NCBI GenBank assembly: GCA_947495295.1
Contig: CANLYJ010000001.1
Coordinates: 744,001-808,000 of the forward strand
Direction: 5' to 3'
Length of the DNA: 64,000 nucleotides
From: an uncultured Paracoccaceae bacterium
Lineage (GTDB): Bacteria; Pseudomonadota; Alphaproteobacteria; Rhodobacterales; Rhodobacteraceae
Position 1 is the stretch's first letter. Every line of letters starts with the position of its first letter. A program made the translations under genes and the position numbers. The notes beneath the pieces were generated by a model. It worked only from the letters and a program-made list of their open reading frames with translations. It was not told the DNA's origin and ran no database searches. Positions 24,350 through 32,366 of this stretch are shown here, piece after piece.

Positions 24350-25498
24350 TCAGCCCTTTGCGGTACGGATCGACTTGTCTTTATCATAGAACGGCATTTC
24401 TTCGGCGGTTGCCGCCAATTCGGTGCCGTCGGGCTGTTTGACCACCAGTTTGGTGCCTGGTTTAGCGACCGAAGGATCAAGACGGGCAATCGCCACGCTG
24501 TATTTGTTCAGCTCTGACGACAGACCATAGGTGATGACCCCGACATCCTTGCCATCATGCAGGACACGGGCGTGCATTTCCATCTGGTCCATGCTGTCCG
24601 ACAGTCGCACGCCGTAAATCTTGAACCGTTCCTTGCCTTCCATCGCATAGTGGTTTTCGGCCCCGATGAAGCCTTCCTTGCCGGGCGAGACGGTGAACTC
24701 AAGCCCCAGTTCCCACAGCGTGTCGCCGCACGGTTCATCATCAAACGGGAAGGTTTCAGAGTTATCGCCGGGATAGAACAGCAGATAGCTTTCGATGCGC
24801 AACATATCGAGGGTGCTGAATTGCGTGGGCCGCACGCCCATATCCTTGCCCGCCTCAAGAATGCTGTCCCACAGATGGACGGCATCCTTGGCGCGGCAGA
24901 AAATCTCATACCCGCGTTCGCCGGTATAGCCGGTGCGCGAAATCATCACGTCGCGACCATAAAGCCGGGTCTGCATCAGCCCAAAATAGGCCAGATCGCG
25001 GATCGCCGGAATCTCCTGCGCCAGCAGATCAACAGCGACCGGGCCTTGCAGCGACATATCATGCAGATCATCGTCAAACAGAATCTCGCAATTCTTGCCT
25101 GCAGCGACAGAGGCCAGCTGTTCCATCCCGGTGCCTGTGCCATGCACAACCATCCAGGAATTCACAGCGATGTGGTAGATGATGCAGTCATCAATGAACT
25201 TGCCTTCACTGTTCAGGATAGATGCATAGGTTGACCGACCCGGCGCGATCTTTTCAACATTGCGGGTTGTGACGCGATCGATGACATAGGCGGCATCAGC
25301 GCCGACAACATGCACTTTCTTCAGGCCGGACACATCCATCAGGCCTGCTTTGGTACGAATGGCCTCGTAATCGGCTTTGGCGCGTTCGGGTGTGTGGTCA
25401 TAAAACCACGCCGTTCCCATGCCGTTCCAATCCTCCAACTCGCCGCCAATCTCTGCGTGGCGACGTGCAAGCGCAGAGGTTCTCCAAAGAATGGCCAT
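24350..25498 (-). CDS. dmmD: DmmD, GcvT-like folate-binding protein of dimethylamine catabolism
   Basis: This 382-residue protein is of the aminomethyltransferase/GcvT family. It shows LMDVSGLKKVHVVGADA near residue 60, GVRPTQFSTLDMLRIESYLLFYPG and LEFTVSPGKEGFIGAENH. Ruegeria pomeroyi needs dmmD for growth on methylated amines although dmmABC suffice for the enzyme. The identical order dmmD-A-B-C supports this call. The likely role is to take up the formaldehyde-level C1 unit on tetrahydrofolate. At 382 residues it is far too short to be the two-domain TMAO demethylase Tdm. ATG 25498 follows GGGGAAC. Confidence 0.78.
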   Translation of the reverse strand: MAILWRTSALARRHAEIGGELEDWNGMGTAWFYDHTPERAKADYEAIRTKAGLMDVSGLKKVHVVGADAAYVIDRVTTRNVEKIAPGRSTYASILNSEGKFIDDCIIYHIAVNSWMVVHGTGTGMEQLASVAAGKNCEILFDDDLHDMSLQGPVAVDLLAQEIPAIRDLAYFGLMQTRLYGRDVMISRTGYTGERGYEIFCRAKDAVHLWDSILEAGKDMGVRPTQFSTLDMLRIESYLLFYPGDNSETFPFDDEPCGDTLWELGLEFTVSPGKEGFIGAENHYAMEGKERFKIYGVRLSDSMDQMEMHARVLHDGKDVGVITYGLSSELNKYSVAIARLDPSVAKPGTKLVVKQPDGTELAATAEEMPFYDKDKSIRTAKG

Positions 25499-25584
25499 AA
25501 TCAGTTCCCCGTTGATCTGTGTTTTTAGTTGCCTGTGATTGAGACTCAGGATGGCATTAAAAGCAAGACTGTTATTCAAAAAAG

Positions 25585-25610
25585 TTTCCTACCAGGCAAC
25601 AATTTGAGCC
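25585..25610. promoter_or_regulatory. putative methylamine-regulon operator
   Basis: TTTCCTACCAGGCAAC followed by AATTTGAGCC contains two half-sites (TTTCCTa and CAGGCAA) and resembles the palindrome at 25701-25722. A further TTGCCTG half-site is at 25529-25535. All lie in the divergent region between dmmD and the Amt gene. Confidence 0.45.
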
Positions 25611-25700
25611 ACGCTTCCCACCCGCAACCGCCCCGTTTCGGATTGAAAGAGTTGACAGGTCAGATTTCTTATGTCCGTATCTTAGGAAAAAAATATTACT

Positions 25701-25722
25701 GTCAGGCAAAATTTGTCCTGAC
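25701..25722. promoter_or_regulatory. putative methylamine-regulon operator upstream of the Amt gene
   Basis: GTCAGG and CCTGAC form the arms around CAAAATTTGT. It lies 24 bases before the Amt start. The core CAGG.AAAATTTGT..CCTG recurs at 27388-27406, upstream of mgsA. Confidence 0.55.
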
Positions 25723-25745
25723 GCCATCACAGGGGAGATCTGAAA

Positions 25746-27110
25746 GTGGATGGAAATCTCGACGCTCTGACGACCGTATTTACCGAGTTTTATTACTGGG
25801 TGACGGTTGTTTTCATGTTCCTGATTCATGTGGGGTTCTGCATGTATGAAGTGGGTGCCAGCCGCGCCCGGAACCACATGCACACATTAATGAAGAACAT
25901 CATGATCATTCCGTTGGTCACAGTGACATTCTTCTTCTTTGGCTGGTGGATTTACTGGGCCTTCCCCGATTTTTGGGTGTTTGGCGGGTCCATTGATTTT
26001 GAAGCCGGGGCTGCCAACCTGCCATGGTCCGAAAACATGGCGACCAATCTGGATGACCGGATCACAGGTGTCTTCTGGGCGGCGTTCCTGCTGTTTTCCT
26101 GGACGGCAGCATCGATTGTTTCGGGATCGGTCATCGAACGCATTCGGTCCTCTGCGCTTTGGGTCCACGCGGTTCTGATCGGTTCCGTCTTCTGGATCAT
26201 TGATGCAGCATGGGGCTGGCATTACGGCGGTTGGATGGTACAGAAACTGGGCTATCACGACGCCTATGCATCTGGTGTGATCCACGCGATTGCGGGTGGT
26301 TATGCGCTGGGCGTGATCATGGTGCTTGGTCCGCGGATCGGCAAGTTTGCCAAGGATGGCACCCCACGCGATATTCCACCGCATAACCCATGGATGCTGA
26401 CCATCGGGATTTTTCTGATCTATACCGGCTTTTGGGGGTTTTATGCGGCCTGTAACGTGCCTGCGATTTCACCAGAGGCGATTGGCGGTCAGATCACCGG
26501 TACGACCTGGACAGCCACGAATATCTATCTGGCGCCAACATCCTTGTCCGCGATCACCTTCAACTTCCTGATGTCGCTGTCTGGCGGTCTGATGGCGGCC
26601 TATGTCGTGTCCAAGGGCGATGCGTTCTGGACATTCTCTGGCGGTCTGGCTGGGGTGATCACCGCCTCTGCGGGGAATGACCTTTATCATCCGATCCAGG
26701 CAATGATCATCGCCGCGATTGGTGTCGTGATCGTCTATAACCTGCACTACTGGGTTGAGCGTAAGTTCAAGCTGGATGATGCTGTGGGCGCTGTTGCGGT
26801 CCATGGTTATGCGGGCTTCGTCGGTCTGGTGATCTCTGGCTTTGTTCTTTGGGGCGCGCCAAGCTCGCCTTACGAAGGCTATGCTGCGATCAACCCGGTG
26901 GGTCAGTTCCTTGGGGCCGTGATCATGTTCTTCGTGTTGGGCTTTCTGCCGGGCTTCATTGTGGCGAAGCTTCAGTCGATGGCAGGCGTGTTGCGCATCC
27001 CTGAAGAGGTGGAACTGCAAGGCCTCGATTATGCGGAGCACCACGCCTATGAGGACGCAAAAGCCGCGATCATTGAAGCCGATAAAGCTGCACTTGCAGC
27101 CAAATCCTAA
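25746..27110 (+). CDS. amt: ammonium/methylammonium transporter (Amt family)
   Basis: This 454-residue membrane protein has about 11 hydrophobic segments. The conserved pore histidines are present in SGVIHAIAGGYA and GAVAVHGYAGFVGLV. Sequence elsewhere is divergent from AmtB, and the C-terminus carries an acidic tail after the last membrane span. GTG 25746 follows AGGGGAGA. Set between dmmDABC and mgs/gmaS, it probably imports methylammonium or recovers ammonium released by the pathway; the substrate is inferred. It is transcribed with the small protein and perhaps mgsABC. Confidence 0.85.
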   Translation: MDGNLDALTTVFTEFYYWVTVVFMFLIHVGFCMYEVGASRARNHMHTLMKNIMIIPLVTVTFFFFGWWIYWAFPDFWVFGGSIDFEAGAANLPWSENMATNLDDRITGVFWAAFLLFSWTAASIVSGSVIERIRSSALWVHAVLIGSVFWIIDAAWGWHYGGWMVQKLGYHDAYASGVIHAIAGGYALGVIMVLGPRIGKFAKDGTPRDIPPHNPWMLTIGIFLIYTGFWGFYAACNVPAISPEAIGGQITGTTWTATNIYLAPTSLSAITFNFLMSLSGGLMAAYVVSKGDAFWTFSGGLAGVITASAGNDLYHPIQAMIIAAIGVVIVYNLHYWVERKFKLDDAVGAVAVHGYAGFVGLVISGFVLWGAPSSPYEGYAAINPVGQFLGAVIMFFVLGFLPGFIVAKLQSMAGVLRIPEEVELQGLDYAEHHAYEDAKAAIIEADKAALAAKS

Positions 27111-27126
27111 GAGAGGAGAGATACCA

Positions 27127-27342
27127 ATGTCGACAATTGGATATGAAAGCTGGGCCGTTGATCTGGCCGATGTCAGCGCCATCTACCCCTTTCAGGGCTG
27201 GGAAATGCCGATGACCATCATCGGGGTCATCTTCTGGCTGGCATGGCACCGCATTCAGTTCGTGCGCGAGGGACAGCACCTCGAAGAGGCGCGAAAGATG
27301 GGTGAGAAAGAGAAGATCGACAAGATGCTCGAACGCTACTAA
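27127..27342 (+). CDS. small single-span membrane protein of the methylamine island
   Basis: This 71-residue protein starts at ATG 27127, 16 bases after the Amt stop, behind GAGGAGAG. It has a short N-terminal part, one hydrophobic segment (about residues 28-42, MPMTIIGVIFWLAWH) and a charged tail (QHLEEARKMGEKEKIDKMLERY). I do not recognise a family. Co-transcription with the Amt gene suggests an accessory subunit or membrane anchor for transport; this is inference. Confidence 0.72.
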   Translation: MSTIGYESWAVDLADVSAIYPFQGWEMPMTIIGVIFWLAWHRIQFVREGQHLEEARKMGEKEKIDKMLERY

Positions 27343-27382
27343 CAGCCGTGGGGCGATCCCTTTAAGGGGGTCGTCCATAATT

Positions 27383-27411
27383 ACCAGCAGGAAAATTTGT
27401 TTCCTGCTGGT
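27383..27411. promoter_or_regulatory. perfect palindrome upstream of mgsA
   Basis: Twelve-base perfect arms ACCAGCAGGAAA and TTTCCTGCTGGT flank ATTTG, 67 bases before mgsA. The inner part, CAGGAAAATTTGTTTCCTG, matches the palindrome upstream of the Amt gene. It lacks a T-tract on the plus strand, so an operator is more likely than a terminator. Confidence 0.6.
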
Positions 27412-27478
27412 TGAAGGCGGCTAATCTTTGCTGTTAGCCTGCGAATCAATAAGTTCTTTTCGGGAAAGGATAGCGCCG

Positions 27479-28405
27479 ATGTGTGGAATCGTAGGGTTGT
27501 TTTTGAAAGATAGCGCGCTTGAACCGCAGCTTGGTGAGCTTCTGACCGCCATGCTGATCACGATGACAGACCGTGGCCCTGACAGCGCCGGCATCGCGAT
27601 CTATGGGGACGAAACCCCCGGCCAGATGAAACTGACCGTGCAATCGGACACACCGGAAACCACATTCGCGGGGCTGGACGCCGCATTGGGCAAGGCGATG
27701 GGGACATCGGTCGCGATGTCGGTCAAAAGCACCCATGCGGTACTGACCATCCCGGCAGGCACACTGTCCTCGGCCCGCGCCGCCCTTGCAGAGATTGACC
27801 GCGGAATCCGCATCATGAGTCGCGGCGAAACGCTTGAAATCTATAAAGAAGTCGGCCTGCCCAAGGATGTTGCCGCCCGTTTCGACATCGCCAGGATGTC
27901 CGGCACCCATGGCATTGGGCACACACGTATGGCTACTGAATCTGCCGTGACGACCATGGGCGCGCACCCATTCAATACTGGCGATGATCAATGCCTTGTG
28001 CATAACGGGTCACTGTCCAACCACAATTCCCTACGCCGCAAACTGCGCCGCGAGGGCATTCATATCGAAACCGAAAACGACACCGAAGTCGGCGCGGCCT
28101 ATCTGACATGGCAGATGCAGAACGGCGCCACGCTGGGGGAGGCATTGCAAAGCTCTTTGGATGATCTGGACGGGTTCTTTACCTTCGTGGTCGGCACCAA
28201 GGACGGGTTTGGCGTGGTCCGCGACCCGATTGCCTGCAAGCCAGCGGTGATGGCCGAAACCGATCAATATGTGGCCTTTGGCAGCGAATATCGCGCCCTT
28301 GTGGACCTGCCGGGGATTGAAAATGCCCGGGTCTGGGAACCAGAGCCTGCGACCGTTTATTTCTGGAGCCACGACAAGGCCCCAACATCCAAGAAAGCCG
28401 CCTAA
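27479..28405 (+). CDS. mgsA: N-methylglutamate synthase subunit A (class II glutamine amidotransferase, GlxB type)
   Basis: This 308-residue protein begins MCGIVGLF so that Cys2 becomes the N-terminal nucleophile of a class II amidotransferase; the start at 27479 is fixed by this. HGIGHTRMATESAVTTMGAH and FNTGDDQCLVHNGSLSNHN are further signature stretches. It would act on gamma-glutamylmethylamide, releasing methylamine for transfer to 2-oxoglutarate by MgsBC. It heads the mgsABC genes. Confidence 0.88.
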   Translation: MCGIVGLFLKDSALEPQLGELLTAMLITMTDRGPDSAGIAIYGDETPGQMKLTVQSDTPETTFAGLDAALGKAMGTSVAMSVKSTHAVLTIPAGTLSSARAALAEIDRGIRIMSRGETLEIYKEVGLPKDVAARFDIARMSGTHGIGHTRMATESAVTTMGAHPFNTGDDQCLVHNGSLSNHNSLRRKLRREGIHIETENDTEVGAAYLTWQMQNGATLGEALQSSLDDLDGFFTFVVGTKDGFGVVRDPIACKPAVMAETDQYVAFGSEYRALVDLPGIENARVWEPEPATVYFWSHDKAPTSKKAA

Positions 28406-28406
28406 G

Positions 28407-29090
28407 ATGCAGACAATCGATCTGACAGAAATTGGTCTGCGCGAAACCAACAAGACGCTGCATGCGCAATCCGCAGATACCAACCAGACCGCGTGGGAAA
28501 TCGTCAATCCGCGCGGATCGCACGCGATTGCCTGCGGACTGGATGCCCCGATTGAGGTGACGGTGAAGGGTTCAACAGGCTATTACTGCGCGGGCATGAA
28601 CCAGCAAGCGACGGTGAATATCCACGGCTCTGCCGGGCCGGGGACGGGCGAAAACATCATGTCCGGTAAAATCGTGATCGAAGGCGATGCCAGCCAATAT
28701 CTGGGGGCCACGGGCCATGGCGGGCTGATCGTTGTCAAAGGCAACGCATCCTCGCGCTGCGGCATTTCCATGAAGGGCGTCAATATCGTCGTGCAGGGCA
28801 GCGTTGGCCATATGTCGGCCTTTATGGGCCAGTCGGGTAATCTTGTGGTCTGCGGGGACGCGGGCGATGCGTTGGGCGATAGTTGCTATGAGGCGCGGTT
28901 TTTCGTGCGCGGCACGGTCAAATCCCTTGGCGCTGATTGCGAAAAGAAAGAGATGCGGCCAGAGCATATCGACATTCTGAAAGGGTTGCTGGACGAGGCG
29001 GGCATTGATGCTGACCCGTCCGAATTCACCCGCTATGGATCGGCCCGCAATTTATACAATTTCGACGTTGATAACGCTGGCGCATATTAA
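28407..29090 (+). CDS. mgsB: N-methylglutamate synthase subunit B (GXGXG domain, GlxC type)
   Basis: This 227-residue protein corresponds to the C-terminal GXGXG beta-helix domain of glutamate synthase as a free subunit. Repeats such as GSAGPGTGENIMSGKIVIEGDA, YLGATGHGGLIVVKGNA and SGNLVVCGDAGDALGDS define the helix. It starts 1 base after the mgsA stop. It would link the amidotransferase to the synthase subunit. Confidence 0.87.
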   Translation: MQTIDLTEIGLRETNKTLHAQSADTNQTAWEIVNPRGSHAIACGLDAPIEVTVKGSTGYYCAGMNQQATVNIHGSAGPGTGENIMSGKIVIEGDASQYLGATGHGGLIVVKGNASSRCGISMKGVNIVVQGSVGHMSAFMGQSGNLVVCGDAGDALGDSCYEARFFVRGTVKSLGADCEKKEMRPEHIDILKGLLDEAGIDADPSEFTRYGSARNLYNFDVDNAGAY

Positions 29091-29100
29091 GGATACCATG

Positions 29101-30447
29101 ATGAACAAACACGACGCCAAGGGTATCCCCCATACCACGCCACGCCAATCGGCCACCTTTACCCAAGATATCAACAGCGACATCCGGCGGGCCGCTGCGA
29201 CCGGCATTTATGACATTCGGGGCGGTGGCGCGAAACGCAAGGTGCCATCCTTTGATGACCTTCTGTTCATGGGCGCGTCAATCTCGCGTTACCCGCTGGA
29301 GGGCTATCGCGAGAAATGCGAAACCAGCGTGACCATCGGCGGGTTGCACGCCGAAAACCCGATTGAGCTGGATATCCCGATCACCATTGCGGGCATGTCT
29401 TTTGGGGCCTTGTCGGGCCCGGCGAAAGAGGCGTTGGGGCGTGGCGCATCTGCGGCCGGGACTTCGACCACCACCGGTGACGGGGGCATGACGCCGGAAG
29501 AACGCGGCCATTCTGACAAGCTGGTCTATCAATATCTGCCCAGCCGTTACGGGATGAACCCCAATGACCTGCGCAAGGCGGATGCGATCGAGATTGTCGT
29601 CGGTCAGGGGGCCAAACCCGGCGGCGGTGGCATGTTGCTTGGGCAGAAGATCAGCGACCGCGTTGCCGAAATGCGTAACTTGCCAAAAGGGATCGACCAG
29701 CGTTCGGCCTGTCGTCACCCTGACTGGACCGGCCCCGATGATCTGGAAATCAAGATCCTTGAGCTGCGTGAAATCACCGGCTGGAAAGTCCCGATCTATG
29801 TAAAGGTCGCGGGCGCACGGCCCTATTACGACACCACGCTGGCGATCAAGGCGGGCGCAGATGCGGTTGTGCTGGACGGCATGCAAGGTGGCACGGCGGC
29901 AACCCAGGATGTGTTCATCGAGCATGTTGGTCAGCCGACGCTGGCGATTGTGCGCCCCGCCGTGCAGGCATTGCAGGATCTGGGCATGCACCGCAAGGTG
30001 CAACTGATCCTGTCGGGCGGTATCCGGTCGGGCGCGGATGTGGCCAAGGCCATGGCGCTGGGGGCGGATGCGGTGGCCATTGGCACGGCAGCCCTGATCG
30101 CACTCGGCGACAATGACCCGAAATGGGAGGCCGAATATAATAAGCTTGGCACCACTGCCGGCGCCTATGATGATTGGCATGAAGGGCAGGACCCTGCTGG
30201 GATCACCACGCAGGACCCTGAATTGATGGCGCGTTTTGATCCGATCGAAGGTGGGCGACGGTTGCGCAATTACCTTAAGGTGATGACGCTGGAAGCACAG
30301 ACGATTGCGCGGGCTTGTGGCAAGAACCATCTGCATAATCTGGAGCCAGAGGATCTGGTGGCACTGACTATGGAAGCCGCCGCCATGGCCAAGGTGCCGC
30401 TGGCCGGAACTGATTGGTACCCCGGCAAACCAAACACATCATATTAA
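29101..30447 (+). CDS. mgsC: N-methylglutamate synthase subunit C (FMN-binding glutamate synthase domain, GlxD type)
   Basis: This 448-residue FMN-binding TIM barrel of the GltB synthase family includes ITIAGMSFGALSGPAKEALG, TGDGGMTPEERGHSDKLVYQ, VVGQGAKPGGGGMLLGQKI and LDGMQGGTAATQDVFIEHVG. It would reduce 2-oxoglutarate plus methylamine to N-methylglutamate. ATG 29101 is used; an ATG at 29098 is adjacent, and AAGGA lies just upstream of both. Confidence 0.88.
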   Translation: MNKHDAKGIPHTTPRQSATFTQDINSDIRRAAATGIYDIRGGGAKRKVPSFDDLLFMGASISRYPLEGYREKCETSVTIGGLHAENPIELDIPITIAGMSFGALSGPAKEALGRGASAAGTSTTTGDGGMTPEERGHSDKLVYQYLPSRYGMNPNDLRKADAIEIVVGQGAKPGGGGMLLGQKISDRVAEMRNLPKGIDQRSACRHPDWTGPDDLEIKILELREITGWKVPIYVKVAGARPYYDTTLAIKAGADAVVLDGMQGGTAATQDVFIEHVGQPTLAIVRPAVQALQDLGMHRKVQLILSGGIRSGADVAKAMALGADAVAIGTAALIALGDNDPKWEAEYNKLGTTAGAYDDWHEGQDPAGITTQDPELMARFDPIEGGRRLRNYLKVMTLEAQTIARACGKNHLHNLEPEDLVALTMEAAAMAKVPLAGTDWYPGKPNTSY

Positions 30448-30457
30448 TCGAAAACGA

Positions 30458-30484
30458 GGGCGCGGCTGGTTTCAGATCGCGCCC
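30458..30484 (+). terminator. intercistronic stem-loop between mgsC and gmaS
   Basis: GGGCGCG and CGCGCCC (7-base arms, 13-base loop) lie in the 67-base gap. A short T-rich stretch follows, so termination would be partial. Confidence 0.4.
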
Positions 30485-30514
30485 CATTCTTTCCAAAGAC
30501 AGGGAAACAACAAA

Positions 30515-31843
30515 ATGGCAACTGACCTCGCTAAATTCGCCAAGGATAATGGCGTCAAATACTTCATGATCTCCTTCACCGATCTGTTCGGGGGGCAACG
30601 GGCGAAACTGGTGCCCGCCCGTGCCATCGCTGATATGCAGGAAGAAGGGGCCGGTTTTGCGGGCTTCGCGACTTGGCTTGACCTGACACCGGCGCATCCC
30701 GATATGCTGGCAGTGCCTGACCCGGAAGCGGTGATCATCCTGCCTTGGAATAAGGAAATTGCATGGGTGCCCGCCGATTGCGTGATGGAGGGTGAACCGG
30801 TTGCTCAAGCCCCCCGCAATGTGCTGCGCCGTCTGATCGCGGAAGCTGCCGAAGAAGGGATGCATATCAAGACGGGCATCGAAGCCGAGTTCTTTTTGTT
30901 GACCCCCGATGGTGACCAGATCAGCGATCCGTTCGATACGGCGGCCAAGCCCTGTTACGATCAACAGGCATTCATGCGGCGGCTGGATGTGATCCGCGAG
31001 ATCAGCGATCACATGCTGGAAATGGGCTGGAACCCCTATCAGAACGACCACGAAGACGCCAATGGACAGTGGGAAATGAACTGGGATTTCGATGATGCGC
31101 TGAAAACGGCGGACAAGCATTCGTTCTTCAAATTCATGGCCAAATGCGTCGCGGAAAAGCACGGGTTCCGCGCAACCTTTATGCCCAAACCTGTCGAAGG
31201 GCTGACAGGCAATGGCTGTCATGCCCATATCTCGGTCTGGGATGCGCCGGGTGCGAAGGCCAAAACCAATGTCTTTGCCGGCAAAGGCGAAGGGCAAACA
31301 GGTGAATTGGGTCTTTCGGAACGGGGTAAGCATTTCCTGGGCGGGATCATGAAACATGCCAGCGCCTTGGCTGCGATCACAAATCCAACGGTCAATAGCT
31401 ACAAACGGATCAACGCCCCGCGCACCATGTCGGGGGCTACCTGGGCGCCCAATACGGTCACATGGACCGGCAATAACCGCACCCATATGGTGCGGGTGCC
31501 AGGCCCTGGCCGGTTTGAATTGCGCCTGCCGGATGGGGCGGCAAACCCATATCTGTTGCAGGCGGTCATCATTGCCGCGGGCCTGTCGGGCATCCGGTCA
31601 AAGGCTGATCCGGGTAAACGCCATGACATCGATATGTATGCCGAAGGCCACAAGGTCAAAGGTGCGCCGAAACTGCCGCTGAACATGCTTGATGCCTTGC
31701 GTGCCTACGATAAGGACAAGGGTTTGAAGGATGCGATGGGGGCTGAATTTTCGGCCGCTTATCTGAAGATGAAACATCAGGAATGGAATGATTTCGTGTC
31801 GCATTTCACTGAATGGGAAAGGGCGAATACGCTCGATATCTGA
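30515..31843 (+). CDS. gmaS: gamma-glutamylmethylamide synthetase
   Basis: This 442-residue enzyme is of the glutamine synthetase family. The N-terminal beta-grasp part begins VKYFMISFTDLFGGQRAKL; the catalytic part has IEAEFFLLTPDGD, EDANGQWEMNWDFDDAL, GNGCHAHISVWD and PGPGRFELRLPDGAANPYL. In this gene context it makes gamma-glutamylmethylamide from glutamate, methylamine and ATP. An ordinary glutamine synthetase would not normally sit next to mgsABC and mgdABCD. AGGGA lies upstream of the ATG, and a terminator follows. Confidence 0.9.
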   Translation: MATDLAKFAKDNGVKYFMISFTDLFGGQRAKLVPARAIADMQEEGAGFAGFATWLDLTPAHPDMLAVPDPEAVIILPWNKEIAWVPADCVMEGEPVAQAPRNVLRRLIAEAAEEGMHIKTGIEAEFFLLTPDGDQISDPFDTAAKPCYDQQAFMRRLDVIREISDHMLEMGWNPYQNDHEDANGQWEMNWDFDDALKTADKHSFFKFMAKCVAEKHGFRATFMPKPVEGLTGNGCHAHISVWDAPGAKAKTNVFAGKGEGQTGELGLSERGKHFLGGIMKHASALAAITNPTVNSYKRINAPRTMSGATWAPNTVTWTGNNRTHMVRVPGPGRFELRLPDGAANPYLLQAVIIAAGLSGIRSKADPGKRHDIDMYAEGHKVKGAPKLPLNMLDALRAYDKDKGLKDAMGAEFSAAYLKMKHQEWNDFVSHFTEWERANTLDI

Positions 31844-31850
31844 TCTATCC

Positions 31851-31878
31851 AGCCGCGCCCGAAATGGCGCGGCTTTTG
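31851..31878 (+). terminator. terminator after gmaS
   Basis: AGCCGCGCC and GGCGCGGCT (9-base arms, loop CGAAAT) followed by a short T run, starting 8 bases after the gmaS stop. Confidence 0.8.
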
Positions 31879-31939
31879 CGTTGGGCGCCCCGGCGCAGCA
31901 ACAACAGTGGCCATGCAAGACGAGGACGGAAGACGGGCA

Positions 31940-32130
31940 ATGACCAAATGTATCACTGTTATCCGGGCAGGGCCCTCTGGTCTGGCGCAACTGCGCGCGT
32001 TTCAGTCCGCGGCCGCAAAAAGGTGCGGTTATCCCGGAAATTGTCTGTTTTGAAAAGCAGTCCGAGTGGGGCGGCTTGTGGTACTGCACATGGCGAACCT
32101 GTTCACGGGTCGATGTGTCGTTACCTGTGA
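31940..32130 (+). pseudogene. tmm: N-terminal remnant of trimethylamine monooxygenase
   Basis: ATG 31940 opens MTKCITVIRAGPSGLAQLRA then FQSAAAK, as in the FAD motif at the start of Tmm (the first Gly of GxGxxG is Arg here). A run of five A at 32017-32021 has one base too many; in the next frame follow GAVIPEIVCFEKQSEWGGLW and YCTWRT. A small deletion then shifts to GEPVHGSMCRYL and a stop at 32128. Tmm proteins are about 450 residues, so only roughly the first 75 positions survive. It would have oxidised trimethylamine to TMAO. It follows the gmaS terminator, at the edge of the methylamine genes. Confidence 0.85.
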
Positions 32131-32149
32131 TCACCGGCCTCTAGCGGGA

Positions 32150-32290
32150 TCAGAACTGCCCCCGCCCGTCAACGGTGTAGCGCTCTGTTCCCGGCGGCAG
32201 CGAAAAAATCTGTGGTTTGATGATCGAACCGGGTTTCGGCGGCCCGGACGGCACCGTAGGGTGGTTGTCGAACGCGTGTTCCTCCTGCAT
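32150..32290 (-). CDS. short unidentified reading frame, possibly a gene remnant
   Basis: Forty-six codons starting MQEEHAFDNHPTVPSGPP and ending TERYTVDGRGQF. The Pro-rich, non-repetitive composition looks protein-like, but there is no ribosome site before the ATG. AGGAGG lies just inside the frame, so the true upstream part may be lost. I do not recognise a family. It fills part of the otherwise gene-free stretch 31844-32366. Confidence 0.25.
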   Translation of the reverse strand: MQEEHAFDNHPTVPSGPPKPGSIIKPQIFSLPPGTERYTVDGRGQF

Positions 32291-32366
32291 GCTTGTTGTA
32301 TGTACGGAATATTTGTTTAACCATAAGAATGCAGATGCAGAAACATACGGCAATAAATTCAATCGC

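Noticed and set aside
24350..25498. TMAO demethylase (tdm)
   Set aside because: Tdm has an extra N-terminal metal domain and is about twice as long. This 382-residue protein has only the folate-binding part and sits in dmmD position.
27479..30447. Ordinary glutamate synthase (GOGAT) split into three genes
   Set aside because: The three free subunits in the order amidotransferase, GXGXG, FMN synthase next to gmaS are the layout of N-methylglutamate synthase. No small GltD-type reductase subunit is present.
31813..32130. 105-codon plus-strand reading frame overlapping the end of gmaS
   Set aside because: Only its last 12 residues (GEPVHGSMCRYL) make sense, as the third-frame piece of the tmm relic; the rest is out of frame.
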